DNA of 64,000 bases from the NCBI GenBank assembly GCA_024277135.1, contig JAJRVV010000102.1, forward strand, positions 22,885 to 86,884, read 5' to 3'. Below, one piece after another: positions 21,201 to 30,241 of the stretch. This stretch comes from Chloroflexota bacterium. Lineage in GTDB: Bacteria; Chloroflexota; Anaerolineae; Promineifilales; Promineifilaceae. The position numbers and the translations under genes were made by a program. The notes below the pieces were generated by a model that was not told where the DNA came from, searched no databases, and saw nothing but the letters and a program-made list of their open reading frames with translations. How positions within the stretch are numbered: the first letter of the stretch is position 1; every line of letters starts with the position of its first letter.

Positions 21201-24200
21201 CGCCGGTCAGCGGCACAACTTCAGCGGTGTTGGTCAGCGCCGTCCCCGGCGCGGTCGAATTATTGATCCCTAACTGCACATCCAACGCAGCGCCGGCGCC
21301 GGCGTCCAATGCGCCCACATCCCACACCACAAAACCCGTCCCGGAAATGACGGGCACAGCTTGCACCGGCCCGGTATCCGTTTGCAGCCAGGCGTCCTGG
21401 AATGTGGTACCCATGGGCAGGGTGTCCGTCACCCAAACCGGGGCCGCCACCGGGATGTTGCCGCTGTTGGCCACACTGATGTTGTAATTGATCACGCCGC
21501 CTGGAACCAGATCGCCGCCATTCCATTGCTTTTTCACGTCGAGGTTGAGACGAGGAACGCCTGCATTCAACACCAGGGTCGTTTGGTTATCGCCGGCGTC
21601 CAGATCGTTGCTGGATGTGATGACGGCCGTATTCGTGATCGGCGTTCCCGGAGTGATGACCGGAGACAGCGTCACCTGCACAAAAATCGTCCAACACGTA
21701 CCCGCATCCACCGTGGGTCGGGTCACGACCAATTGGTTCGGCCCGCTGGACAGTTCCGACCAGCCAGGGATATTGGCCCACCAAGCAACCAGCGTTGTTT
21801 CGGCGGGCAGCGTATCGGTCAACGTCACCGGCGCGCTGCCTGTGGCTCCGTAGTTGCAGGCATCCACCGTGTACACAAAATCGTACCCAGGCGCCGGGTC
21901 TGGCGTCCACGACCCTTTGGTCACGTAAACATGGGTGTCGTTGGCGATGGTCATGGTCGTCCAATCTACTGTATTGTCCCCAGGATTGGGGTCTACTTCA
22001 TTGGAACTGATGACGGCCGTATTCGTCAACACCGTCCCCGGCGCTACCCCGGCCGACACATCCACAAACACGTCAAAGAACCCATTCTCGCCCGGTGAAA
22101 GCGAACCCATATCCCAAGAAACCACATTGCCAGCCACCGTTGATGGTACGCCGGTTGTGTCAGTGATATATGTCATATCGGCCGGTAAAACATCGGTGAT
22201 GAGGACATTATTGGCAATAGCGCCACCGTTATTTGCATACGTCACATTGTAGCTGTAACCGCCGCCAGCCGTGGGCTGACCCGCGCTGGTTTTACCCACC
22301 ACCAAATCAGGGGCCGCTTCCACAAAGACATTGTAAACGATGTCCCCATCCGGCTCGAAGTAAGCGACGCCTACCTCCTGGCCGGGCTTTATGTCCCACT
22401 CTGTGAATGGATCCCAACTGCAATTGTAGGCAGCGACGCCATCCGGCAAAACCGTACCCGTCCGGGACGGAGCGCCGCCAGGCGACCCCCATGCCTGACA
22501 TTCGATATTCAACAGCGATGGCATCCACCAGGGGGCAGAGATAGCGCCGCTGATGCTGTCTGTGGCTGAATCCACCGCGCCGCTGATTGCGCCGATTTGA
22601 ACGGCAGCCGTCTGGCCGGTATCCAGCCGGGCAAACACCCAATCACCAGACTGAATATCGGGTCGAATGCCGAAATCCCAACCCGGCCAATCGGTGCTAA
22701 AGCCAGTATCGCCGCCCCACCAGGGCACAGGTCCGGTGGTGAGTACGGCCGTCGCCTTAATCGTCACCGAACTGCTATCCGTCACCGTAATCCAGACCGT
22801 ATGCCCCGGCTCGTACCGCCCCTCAACCCAATCATGTCCGTAATTCACGCCCAACAAAAAGTCGAGCGCCCGGTATGGTTTATGGAATGTCACGGCGGCC
22901 GCGTTAATCACAGTCTGGTAGCGCACCTCGCCATCGCCGCCCGGCGGAATGTCGGTGAAATTAGCCAGAAAATTACCGGCGCTATCTGTGGTGGTGTTGA
23001 CAATCTCGCCGCTGTTCGCTAATTCAACCGCCACCGGCTCCGCATTTAAATTATCAATCCGGCCCCAAACCTGGTCAGTCGTGGAACTGGCCGTCGCCGT
23101 AAAGGGCGTGGGAATGGTAATAATCACCGGCTGAATCCCGGCCCCGGCCGTCACCGTCACCACATCCCCCGGCAGGAAGGGCTGCGGGAATGTCCAATCA
23201 AAATAGCCGGAGAACGGGAATACCGTTTGTGTGTATGCGGTGGTGATGGACACCGGATCAATCGTTGTATCGCCATAAATATGACCGCTGTCCACATCAA
23301 TATCCACCCAATTTATCTCCAACCCAGAAGTGGCTACATCTACAAACACATTATCCGACAGATCGATATCCGCCCCGCCGGTAATTTCCACGGTGTTGGT
23401 AAAGGTCTGGAAAGGCAAGCCGATCAGACCGGGATCTAAATCCACATCAAAACGCGCGTAAGCGAAATCCCCCGGCGCCAAATTGGGGAAATTCCAACTG
23501 ACGATATTGCCTGAAGAGAAGAATCCAGGCGGCGTGATACTGCCCCAAACCGGCTCAAATTCTTGAAAACCGGTGGCGGTAGTCGAGATCGGCAGCGTAT
23601 CCGTCACCAGTACGTTTGTGCTTGAAACAGTTCCTATGTTTTTGACGGCGATCTCATACCGCAGTTGGCTGTTGCCCATCCACTGACCTTGCTTGGTAAC
23701 TTTCAAATTAGGGCCGGGTGGATTGAGCCACAGGGAAACACAGGCCGTATTGTCAACAGGGGTCACATCCGTCGCCAGATTGGCAATGTCTATGCAATTG
23801 GTAACTGGCACGGTCAAGCTGGCAGTGTTGGTGATGTTCATGTCTATATGGAACCAGGCGGCTTCGCCCGGCTGCAGCACGCCCAAATTCCAAACCAACT
23901 GGTTGCCCAGGACGGCTGGCGGCGGGAATGGGTCGTTTTGCTGCGGCTGGCCGCCGCCCCAAAACGCGCCGGCATAACTCAGTTCGGGCGGGAGGGTGTC
24001 GGTAATGATGACGGGCACGGCCGTATTGCCATTGTTGGCGTAATTGACAAAGTAGTTGATCCAACCGCCGGGGACAGGCACGGCCGTATGCGCCGATTTA
24101 TTGATCCACACGTCTTCACGCGGTGGCGAGACGACGGCCGTGCTATCCTCAAATAAATTATTGCTGAGATCAACGTCCCCCGGCGCGTCAATTTCCACTC

Positions 24201-25098
24201 GATTCACCAGCGCCGTCCCCACCGCCGCCGCCGGGTCCGCCAGCAGCCGCAAACGAAGCTGACCATTCATTTGCCCCGGCAGCCCGGCCGGCGCATAAAA
24301 CACAACTTCATTCGTCGTCGTCATCACCATCGTCCACAGCCCCGGCCAATCCATCGCCTGCCAGCTAACCAGCGTGGTGGAGAGCGGCAAGGTATCGGTC
24401 AACACTGCCGGGCCAGAAGCGGCGCCGCCCATATTGCTGTAGTTGATGTCGTACACAACCGTTTGACTTGGCGTCGGATCTGCCGGCATCGGCCCCTTAT
24501 TTACCTGCAAATCAACCACGTCAAAATTAACCGGCGCATTGCCCGTACAAACCGAATTGTTCAGGAGATCAGTATCGCCCGGCGTGGTGGAACTGATTCC
24601 TGCGCAATTTATGTCTAGTTGTGACGAGGGGAAACCGGGATCAATGTTAAGCGCCACATAAAAGGTTTCATTCGTGTTCGTCAGCAAAACGCCCAACGTC
24701 CAGGTCACAATGTTGCCCGGCCCTACTACAGGCGATATCCCTAACGAATCATAGGCATAGGTGGTAGACAAGGGCAGGGTATCCGTGAGAATGACGTTGT
24801 CGGCCTGCGCTCCGCCCTGGTTCCCATAATTTATTTGGTAGATGTACACACCGCCGGGAACGGCCGCGCCTGACGTCCCCATCTTTTGCACGTAGATGTC
24901 GTGGGCGGCAGCCACGCGGGCGGCCACGCTCCCGGCGCCTGCTTCGGCCAGAGGTAGAGAGACGGGTTCCGGCTGCCACGTTTCCAATGCTGACAGGGAA
25001 ACAGCTTCGGCAGACGGTACGGAGAAGGCTGTCACCAGGAACAATAAACCAGACAGCGCACCAATGATAACCAAGATTAACAACAATGAACGACGCAT
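18220..25098 (-). CDS. Giant secreted protein (2292 aa) with about 10 DUF11-type repeats, IPT/TIG, CARDB-like and PPC-like domains
   Basis: Signal peptide MRRSLLLILVIIGALSGLLFLVTAFSVPSAEA; recurrent ITDTLPxxTTYV...NTAVI...DNN modules; C-terminus AYTVYLPVVLRQ. Confidence 0.9.
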   Translation of the reverse strand: MRRSLLLILVIIGALSGLLFLVTAFSVPSAEAVSLSALETWQPEPVSLPLAEAGAGSVAARVAAAHDIYVQKMGTSGAAVPGGVYIYQINYGNQGGAQADNVILTDTLPLSTTYAYDSLGISPVVGPGNIVTWTLGVLLTNTNETFYVALNIDPGFPSSQLDINCAGISSTTPGDTDLLNNSVCTGNAPVNFDVVDLQVNKGPMPADPTPSQTVVYDINYSNMGGAASGPAVLTDTLPLSTTLVSWQAMDWPGLWTMVMTTTNEVVFYAPAGLPGQMNGQLRLRLLADPAAAVGTALVNRVEIDAPGDVDLSNNLFEDSTAVVSPPREDVWINKSAHTAVPVPGGWINYFVNYANNGNTAVPVIITDTLPPELSYAGAFWGGGQPQQNDPFPPPAVLGNQLVWNLGVLQPGEAAWFHIDMNITNTASLTVPVTNCIDIANLATDVTPVDNTACVSLWLNPPGPNLKVTKQGQWMGNSQLRYEIAVKNIGTVSSTNVLVTDTLPISTTATGFQEFEPVWGSITPPGFFSSGNIVSWNFPNLAPGDFAYARFDVDLDPGLIGLPFQTFTNTVEITGGADIDLSDNVFVDVATSGLEINWVDIDVDSGHIYGDTTIDPVSITTAYTQTVFPFSGYFDWTFPQPFLPGDVVTVTAGAGIQPVIITIPTPFTATASSTTDQVWGRIDNLNAEPVAVELANSGEIVNTTTDSAGNFLANFTDIPPGGDGEVRYQTVINAAAVTFHKPYRALDFLLGVNYGHDWVEGRYEPGHTVWITVTDSSSVTIKATAVLTTGPVPWWGGDTGFSTDWPGWDFGIRPDIQSGDWVFARLDTGQTAAVQIGAISGAVDSATDSISGAISAPWWMPSLLNIECQAWGSPGGAPSRTGTVLPDGVAAYNCSWDPFTEWDIKPGQEVGVAYFEPDGDIVYNVFVEAAPDLVVGKTSAGQPTAGGGYSYNVTYANNGGAIANNVLITDVLPADMTYITDTTGVPSTVAGNVVSWDMGSLSPGENGFFDVFVDVSAGVAPGTVLTNTAVISSNEVDPNPGDNTVDWTTMTIANDTHVYVTKGSWTPDPAPGYDFVYTVDACNYGATGSAPVTLTDTLPAETTLVAWWANIPGWSELSSGPNQLVVTRPTVDAGTCWTIFVQVTLSPVITPGTPITNTAVITSSNDLDAGDNQTTLVLNAGVPRLNLDVKKQWNGGDLVPGGVINYNISVANSGNIPVAAPVWVTDTLPMGTTFQDAWLQTDTGPVQAVPVISGTGFVVWDVGALDAGAGAALDVQLGINNSTAPGTALTNTAEVVPLTGEVTYDDNVAVWVEQVYPPGPNLRVRKEGGWVDNGPGTRAVWYNVFVENVGDAPVNNVVVTDTYPASMVLLGGVNSDWPFFWSWADLAASNQLTVTFDALYPGEAARFDFTAEVPGSGPLAAGLVFDNYVRVMRPSGDPTPLDNLDSFILGTGPDLAVSKEFVAGIPLPGELITFNVHWSNREGGNEWWWGTMGDVWITDTLPDDLEFVSAIWPSCGNCPIVPDTVQGNQLGFRLVPIGAGAFDEILITALVSDTARSGSILVNQVVITSTNPISDADPFRQDNAAFSEFQVQYPSGVADMSVQKIAAPDPVQVGQMLVYTLTVTNNGPDAATGVILYDALPFSVLPNALFGAQNCNLTNAGDLICNLGGMIAGESITITLWVTPTVVRDIVNYAVVDANEIDINPQNDISGVQTTVTDQAQVFLVAILPDSGTNDQSTSVTVLGANFQNGAVLSLGGTLLQSITFISPKQLQAIVPSGMTSGIYDLEVVNPDGASDMLLNAFVVVEPTPPVLFDSWPPLGPNDVPVTLDIYGVNFAPGISVTLETGGFLGRSFGAAAPTVIPLQGIALLSPYHLRAIVPINTPPGVYTLTVVNPNQTSAQLPMAYESVDAASLDDLYAQTLDFWAQPPTIRAGAAVTPLIGLRVHRASGQTPLANVKVAFWDGDPQAGGAFIGLGSVPLIDPGDKGSTLPVPWQPAAPGVYTLYAVIDSGDSVVETNEMNNVVTRTVTVLPSLPDTTPPSVISFTVNGGAQTTNDRQVALNISAVDSALRSLQPASDVIGVIYVEFEFVQSIKDWVPVQVSDWLPYAQASVDYLWQLRPSPGAHYIKAWVADGAGNVSPTPGSQLINYMPDQAEIVEGQVYIYRVRLNAGDGLRVRLTSLAGDADLYVWNPDSTSAGSSYNDSLASTVDEVSFTAAMDGVYQIEVEGFATLSLYTLEVIPTVSTTTPLLIARPSGRARGQPMLVPGEDPTDDVGLPSAEPGAYTVYLPVVLRQ

Positions 25099-25240
25099 GA
25101 TGACCCTCCAACTATAGACAGAACAGGATGACCACTACCGGCCATGCTACCTCTTTTGCTGACAAATTATTCCGACATCTATAAAGGTAGCATAGTTACA
25201 ACCCAAAAATCAACCGCTAAGAACGTGAAGTTTTTTGGCT

Positions 25241-28030
25241 CTAATGACTTTTAGCCTCTGCTTTTCGATGGGTTCGTCTCCTGTGCTCCCAGCCGATAAA
25301 CATCGCCAAAATCGCCCACGCGATCACGCTGATCGCACGGCCGTACCCAAAACCAGGTGACACAAACGAGAAGGTTATCTCATGCTCACCTGATTCAAGA
25401 ATGATAGCACGAAACAACCCATCTGCTTGATAAACAGGCGACAACTTGCCATCAATGGCGGCCTGCCAACCGGGATAAAAAGCATCGGTGAGCAGCAGCA
25501 CGGCCGTTCCCTCCGTCTCCGCTCGTATCACCACTTTTTCCGGGGAATAGGCCATGATTTGCGCACTGCCAGCCACCGGCTCGCCGGACGGTTCGATGCC
25601 CTGGCCCTGCAAGACGGCCGTGCGCCGGGGGTCGAAGTTGGGCCGCCGCATCTCCGCCAGAACCCGGTCGCCGTCCGGCTGCCACGACCAATCCGACAGC
25701 AAAAAAACGCGGGGCAACACATCCAGGTTTTCGTAAATTTTGACATCGCCGGAATGGATGAGCCGGTACTGTCCCAGCACCAACGGCTGAAACGTATCAT
25801 CTTCCGTATTCACCAACGTAACGCCCTGCACCATGACCGCCTGCCCCTCAGCCGGATGCAGCGCCATTTGTTGGATTTTAACGGGGCGGGGATCAATGAA
25901 AACGCGGATCAAACCATTTTCCATCAGCGTCGGTTCGGCCAACAGCCGCCGCCCATCTTCAAGCAAAATTTCCACATACCCCGGCGCGCCATCCGCCACC
26001 AGCCAGACGCGATTGGCGGCGAACGGGGGCATATACCCCACGCTTACCGGCCGCGTCAGCGTCACCGGATGCTGCAAATCGAAGAACACCCCATCCTGCC
26101 ACACATCTCCTACCTTGTCAGTGATAAGATAGCGAGCGTTAAACAAGTCCAACCACTTCGCCGCCGGAACCCTCTCCAGATTTTCCCGCAAACGGCCGTC
26201 CGTCGTCTCCTTCCCCTCCCCCAACAACAACGACATGAGGCGGCTGTAATCTCGCAGCGGCAAAATGCCGCCGTCAAATCCATCCACCGCCGTCAGGCCA
26301 AACGCCATTGACAAATTGGGAGCGATGATTTCCTTTTGCTTGATGGCGATGGTGTAATCATACTGCGCCGCTGCGTCCAACACGTCGGCGTAAATGGTAT
26401 CAATTTCTGCCTGGTCGCCGGGGTCAAAAAAGATGTCGGACAGGCTCAAAAAGCGATCTGGCGGCGTATTTGTTTGGGCTTGTAGCCGGGCGATAGACGG
26501 CCGTACATCAAAATACGCTTCCGGGGTGGCGAGTTGGTTGTAAGGCAGCGGTCGGGAAGCCAGGAAAAGCGAAATCAGGGAGAGGAGGATGAGCGGGGAG
26601 CGGGGAGCGGAGAGCGGAGAGCGGAGAATCGCCAGGGCCAGGATGAGTTCAACAATCCAAGCGACGGCCGTTGCCGCCGAGGGATAAGCCGCCGGAGATT
26701 CGGGGGCAACCGGCAAAAAACGAGACAGCGGCACGCTGACCACGCTCCACCCCATCAAAAACAGCAGAAATAACGCGCTTCCCCAAAACCACCCCGGCGA
26801 ATAAATTCGCGGCAACCGCTGCCAAACCAACCTGCGTCGGCTGCGGTCAGTCGGCGCAGGCCGACTTGGCAAATGTAGCCGCAGTTTCAACTGCCGCTGC
26901 CGCACCCCATCCAGCCCCACCCCGGCCAGCAGCGCCATGCCCAACGCATACCACACCAGCCAGCGCGCCGGAACCCGAAACAGGTCAAAGCCGGGCAAAT
27001 GGGCCAGCAGCCAATAAACCGGAGTGAACCGGCCCAGAGCCAGGAGCAGGCCGACGGCCGTCACGCCCAGCAACGGCCGTACCATCCGATTCCGCCGCCA
27101 CTGCCCCGCGCCGATAAACGCCAACAGCACGGCCGTCAGCGGCACAAACGCCACATACTCCGAAAACAAAGATTGACCCACACCCGGCAGCAGCGCCCGC
27201 CCTAGTAGCAGCGGATGCAGCGAAAAGGAGACCACCTCATTCAGCGCCAACCCACCCTGGCGGCTGGAAACCTGCGTCAACTCCCATGTCGGCAGCAGTT
27301 GCACGGCCGTCAACCCCAACGCCAGCGCCCCGCCAGCCAACAACGCCCACACACACCGCCCCAATTTACAATTCACAATTGACAATTCACAATTCACAAT
27401 TAAAAATACGCCCACCCCCACCCCGGTAATAAACGCCGTCTGCGTATGCCCCGCCAAAAGCTGCAAAGCAAACAACACTCCCACCCCCGCCATCCGCTTC
27501 CCGCGCCCCGTGTTCCACTCCCTAGCCCCCAAAACCAGCAAGAACCAGGGCAGCCACGCCATCCCTTGCAGTTGGTTGACATGCTCCACCTGCGCCGTCA
27601 CGTAACCGCCCAGGGCAAACAGCGCCGCCGCCAGCCACGCCGCCTCCCGGCTTAGCCCCAGGACGCGCCGCCCGGCCAGATACGTCCCGGTGGCGGCAAT
27701 CGCCAGATGCAGTAAGATGCTGGCGCTGACGGCATACGGCGGGGGCAGCAGCCGCCAGAGCGGCCAATTGAGCGGGTAAAAAAAACCAACCTGGCTGTTG
27801 GCTAAAAAGGGCGCGCCCATGAACAGATTGGGGTTCCACAAGGGGATACGGCCGCTCCGCAACGCATCCGCCGCCGCCTGCCAGTAGGGGTAAAAATAGA
27901 GAAAGGTGTCTCCCCGCGCCAAAATCAGATTGGTGAAGGCCATTTTGTGGAAGAAGAGCAGGATGGTTCCAACCAAGGCCAGAATGGGCAAAAAACGAAA
28001 AACGAAAAACGAAAAACGTGAAGATTTCAT
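25241..28030 (-). CDS. YfhO-family-like polytopic membrane protein (probable glycosyltransferase-associated)
   Basis: RGDTFLYFYPYWQAAADALRSGRIPLWNPNLFMGAPFLANSQVGFFYPLNW motif; many TM helices; C-terminal LLTDAFYPGWQAAIDGKLSPVYQADGLFRAIIL. Confidence 0.85.
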   Translation of the reverse strand: MKSSRFSFFVFRFLPILALVGTILLFFHKMAFTNLILARGDTFLYFYPYWQAAADALRSGRIPLWNPNLFMGAPFLANSQVGFFYPLNWPLWRLLPPPYAVSASILLHLAIAATGTYLAGRRVLGLSREAAWLAAALFALGGYVTAQVEHVNQLQGMAWLPWFLLVLGAREWNTGRGKRMAGVGVLFALQLLAGHTQTAFITGVGVGVFLIVNCELSIVNCKLGRCVWALLAGGALALGLTAVQLLPTWELTQVSSRQGGLALNEVVSFSLHPLLLGRALLPGVGQSLFSEYVAFVPLTAVLLAFIGAGQWRRNRMVRPLLGVTAVGLLLALGRFTPVYWLLAHLPGFDLFRVPARWLVWYALGMALLAGVGLDGVRQRQLKLRLHLPSRPAPTDRSRRRLVWQRLPRIYSPGWFWGSALFLLFLMGWSVVSVPLSRFLPVAPESPAAYPSAATAVAWIVELILALAILRSPLSAPRSPLILLSLISLFLASRPLPYNQLATPEAYFDVRPSIARLQAQTNTPPDRFLSLSDIFFDPGDQAEIDTIYADVLDAAAQYDYTIAIKQKEIIAPNLSMAFGLTAVDGFDGGILPLRDYSRLMSLLLGEGKETTDGRLRENLERVPAAKWLDLFNARYLITDKVGDVWQDGVFFDLQHPVTLTRPVSVGYMPPFAANRVWLVADGAPGYVEILLEDGRRLLAEPTLMENGLIRVFIDPRPVKIQQMALHPAEGQAVMVQGVTLVNTEDDTFQPLVLGQYRLIHSGDVKIYENLDVLPRVFLLSDWSWQPDGDRVLAEMRRPNFDPRRTAVLQGQGIEPSGEPVAGSAQIMAYSPEKVVIRAETEGTAVLLLTDAFYPGWQAAIDGKLSPVYQADGLFRAIILESGEHEITFSFVSPGFGYGRAISVIAWAILAMFIGWEHRRRTHRKAEAKSH
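26591..26625. repeat. Heptanucleotide tandem repeat GAGCGG[G/A] x5 inside the YfhO-like CDS
   Basis: Direct reading, period 7; encodes RSPLSAPRSPL on minus strand. Confidence 0.95.
26841..26884. repeat. Nested palindrome CTGCGG..AGTCGGC-GCAG-GCCGACT..CCGCAG inside the YfhO-like CDS
   Basis: 7-bp inner arms and 6-bp outer arms, in-frame. Confidence 0.75.
27363..27404. repeat. Heptanucleotide tandem repeat AATTCAC-type x6 inside the YfhO-like CDS
   Basis: AATTTAC AATTCAC AATTGAC AATTCAC AATTCAC AATTAAA; encodes LIVNCELSIVNCKL on minus strand. Confidence 0.95.
27991..28018. repeat. Heptanucleotide tandem repeat AAAAACG x4 at the 5' end of the YfhO-like CDS
   Basis: Perfect 4 units; encodes RFSFFVFRF immediately after MKSS. 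Confidence 0.97.
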
Positions 28031-29445
28031 CGGGAAATTCGGTACAGAGACATGCCGGGCGTTTGTTGGGTCTGAAAAACTATGTTTAATTGGAAACCAG
28101 CCGCCTGCACTTCTGGCAGAATGGACTGGCCCTCCGGCTCGTTGGGCAAAACCAGGTAGCGGTCGCCTCCTTTACCGGCAAAGACGGTCAAATCCGTCAC
28201 CAAGCTATCGGCGTCGGGGAACCAGTTGACGAACACCTTTTTATCAAACAGATGATACCGCCATTGCCAGCTAAACCAATGATCATACAACACTGTGCCA
28301 TAGGGCGCATCGGCCAAAAATCGGGCCACTTCCGCCGCGCCGCCATCTGCGCCGGGGTAACTGCCGAACGAGTAACGGCCGTCCCGCGCCGCCGCCGCCA
28401 TCGGTAACTGCGCCGCGATCACGCCTGCCAAAACCAGCCATCCCCAAAACTGGTTCAAGGGCAATCCATCACGCGCCACTTTCAACGCGCGACCGGCCAC
28501 AATCGCCGCCAGCGGCAGCGGCAGCAGCAGATACCGACCCCACACCGGCACAGCCAGCAACCAATGGAGCAAGAAATAGCCGCCTACAAATCCGATCAGC
28601 AACCGCTCTTTTTGGCCCATGCGCTTGATCAGAACCAATCCAAACGCCGCCAGCCCGCCGATGACCAGCGCCCCTTGCCGCCACAAGGCCAGCCAATCCG
28701 CCAGCCGGGGGCGCAATTCCCACACCCCAACCAAGCGGATGCCGCCGTAGTTGCTGACCTGAGTCTGCCACAGCGTAAACGCGCCGGTTCGCGCCATTTC
28801 CCAGAGGAATACGGCCGTCGCCACCGGCGCTACGCCCGCCAGCCACCGCCCCCATTCCCGCCGCCAACCCTGCCCCGCGCCCAACGACAGCAGCAGGGGC
28901 AAAAACAAGACCGCCTGGTATTTCGTCGCCAACGCCAGCCCAAACAACAACCCGCTGGTAAACGGCCGTCTCCCCATCACCGCCGCCAGCGCCGCCACTA
29001 ACAACGTCGTCAACAGAGGATCGGTGAATGCGGTGGGACTGAATTGGATGGCTAATGGGGAAAATGCCAGGAGGACGGCCGTGAGCACGGCCGTCACCCC
29101 ATCGCCAAACAAGCGCCACGCCAGCAGCGCCGCCAACGGTATGAGCAAAATCGAGGCGATAAAGTCAGGCAGTCGCGCCGCCCATTCCACCGGGCCAAAC
29201 AACGGGTAAAAAACAGCTTGCGCGTAAAACAAGAGCGGCGGTTTATCCACCGGCTGCAATCTCAACAACGGGTCTTGCCAGACGGCAATCGTGCGGGCGA
29301 AACTGGCGAACAACGCCTCATCCGCCTGAAACCCATTGGCAAACAACCCCGGAAACCGCCAAAACGCCGCCGCCGCCGTCACTGACAAAATAGCTGCCCG
29401 CTGCCCGCTGCCCGCCGCCTGCTGTTTTTGCAAATTAGTCCACAA
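28027..29445 (-). CDS. Family 39-like (ArnT/PMT) membrane glycosyltransferase
   Basis: FQADEALFASFARTIAVWQDPLLRLQPVDKPPLLFYAQAVFYPLFGPVEWAARLPD, polytopic; overlaps neighbours. Confidence 0.85.
   Translation of the reverse strand: MWTNLQKQQAAGSGQRAAILSVTAAAAFWRFPGLFANGFQADEALFASFARTIAVWQDPLLRLQPVDKPPLLFYAQAVFYPLFGPVEWAARLPDFIASILLIPLAALLAWRLFGDGVTAVLTAVLLAFSPLAIQFSPTAFTDPLLTTLLVAALAAVMGRRPFTSGLLFGLALATKYQAVLFLPLLLSLGAGQGWRREWGRWLAGVAPVATAVFLWEMARTGAFTLWQTQVSNYGGIRLVGVWELRPRLADWLALWRQGALVIGGLAAFGLVLIKRMGQKERLLIGFVGGYFLLHWLLAVPVWGRYLLLPLPLAAIVAGRALKVARDGLPLNQFWGWLVLAGVIAAQLPMAAAARDGRYSFGSYPGADGGAAEVARFLADAPYGTVLYDHWFSWQWRYHLFDKKVFVNWFPDADSLVTDLTVFAGKGGDRYLVLPNEPEGQSILPEVQAAGFQLNIVFQTQQTPGMSLYRISR
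29394..29414. repeat. Heptanucleotide tandem repeat CTGCCCG x3 at 5' end of GT39-like CDS
   Basis: Direct reading; encodes AAGSGQRA near the N-terminus. Confidence 0.9.
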
Positions 29446-30124
29446 AACGATACTTCAGCAAGTAATACAGCGCCTTCGGCCCTTCTACCCAGGGGTTAAG
29501 TTTTTTGCCTTCGTCGAACTCACGGCCGTTGTATGAAATCGGCACCTCATAAATCCGGTGTCCCCGTTTCAACACCTTCGACGTAATCTCCGGCTCAAAC
29601 TCGAACCCTTTGGCGCGGATGGGGATGTCCCGCACCACATCCGCCCGGAACACCTTGTAGCAGGTTTCCATATCCGACAAAATCGTGTTGTAAACGATAT
29701 TGGTGACCAACGTCAGCAGCTTGTTGCCCACCATGTGCCAGAAAAACATCGTTTTTGTTGGGCCGCCCCGGAACCGGGAACCATACACAACGGCCGCTAT
29801 CCCTTCTTCAATCGGGCGAATCAGCGCCGGGTAATCACGCGGGTCATATTCCAAATCCGCGTCCTGAATCAGAAAAATATCGCCGGTGGCTTTGCTGAAC
29901 CCGGTGACGAGGGCCGCCCCCTTGCCCTGGTTTGTCTCCTGCAAATGCACTTGGATGATGTCCGACAGCGCCGCCATCTCATCATACAAATCCCGCGTGC
30001 CATCCGTCGAGCCATCATCAACGATGATGATCTCATGCGCCAGCTCAACGGCCAACACGCTCCGCACACATTCAAGCAGGGTTTCTCGCTCGTTATAAAC
30101 TGGAATAATGACTGAAAGTTTCAA
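29435..30124 (-). CDS. Dolichol-phosphate mannosyltransferase-like family 2 glycosyltransferase
   Basis: MKLSVIIPVYNERETLLECVRSVL...IIVDDGSTDGTRD...IQDADLEYDPRDYPAL...GSRF. Confidence 0.92.
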   Translation of the reverse strand: MKLSVIIPVYNERETLLECVRSVLAVELAHEIIIVDDGSTDGTRDLYDEMAALSDIIQVHLQETNQGKGAALVTGFSKATGDIFLIQDADLEYDPRDYPALIRPIEEGIAAVVYGSRFRGGPTKTMFFWHMVGNKLLTLVTNIVYNTILSDMETCYKVFRADVVRDIPIRAKGFEFEPEITSKVLKRGHRIYEVPISYNGREFDEGKKLNPWVEGPKALYYLLKYRFVD

Positions 30125-30241
30125 CTGTGCCTTCCTTTTACCAAGTTTCTCCCAGGATTATACAACCGGCGGGAGACGGTTCCAATGTTAACCATGCCTG
30201 AATGACCTACCCCTGGCGGACGGTTACGTTATAATCCGCCT

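Noticed and set aside
26591-28018. Heptad tracts as CRISPR or IS terminal repeats
   Set aside because: Too short, no spacers, no transposase, and different unit sequences at each site.
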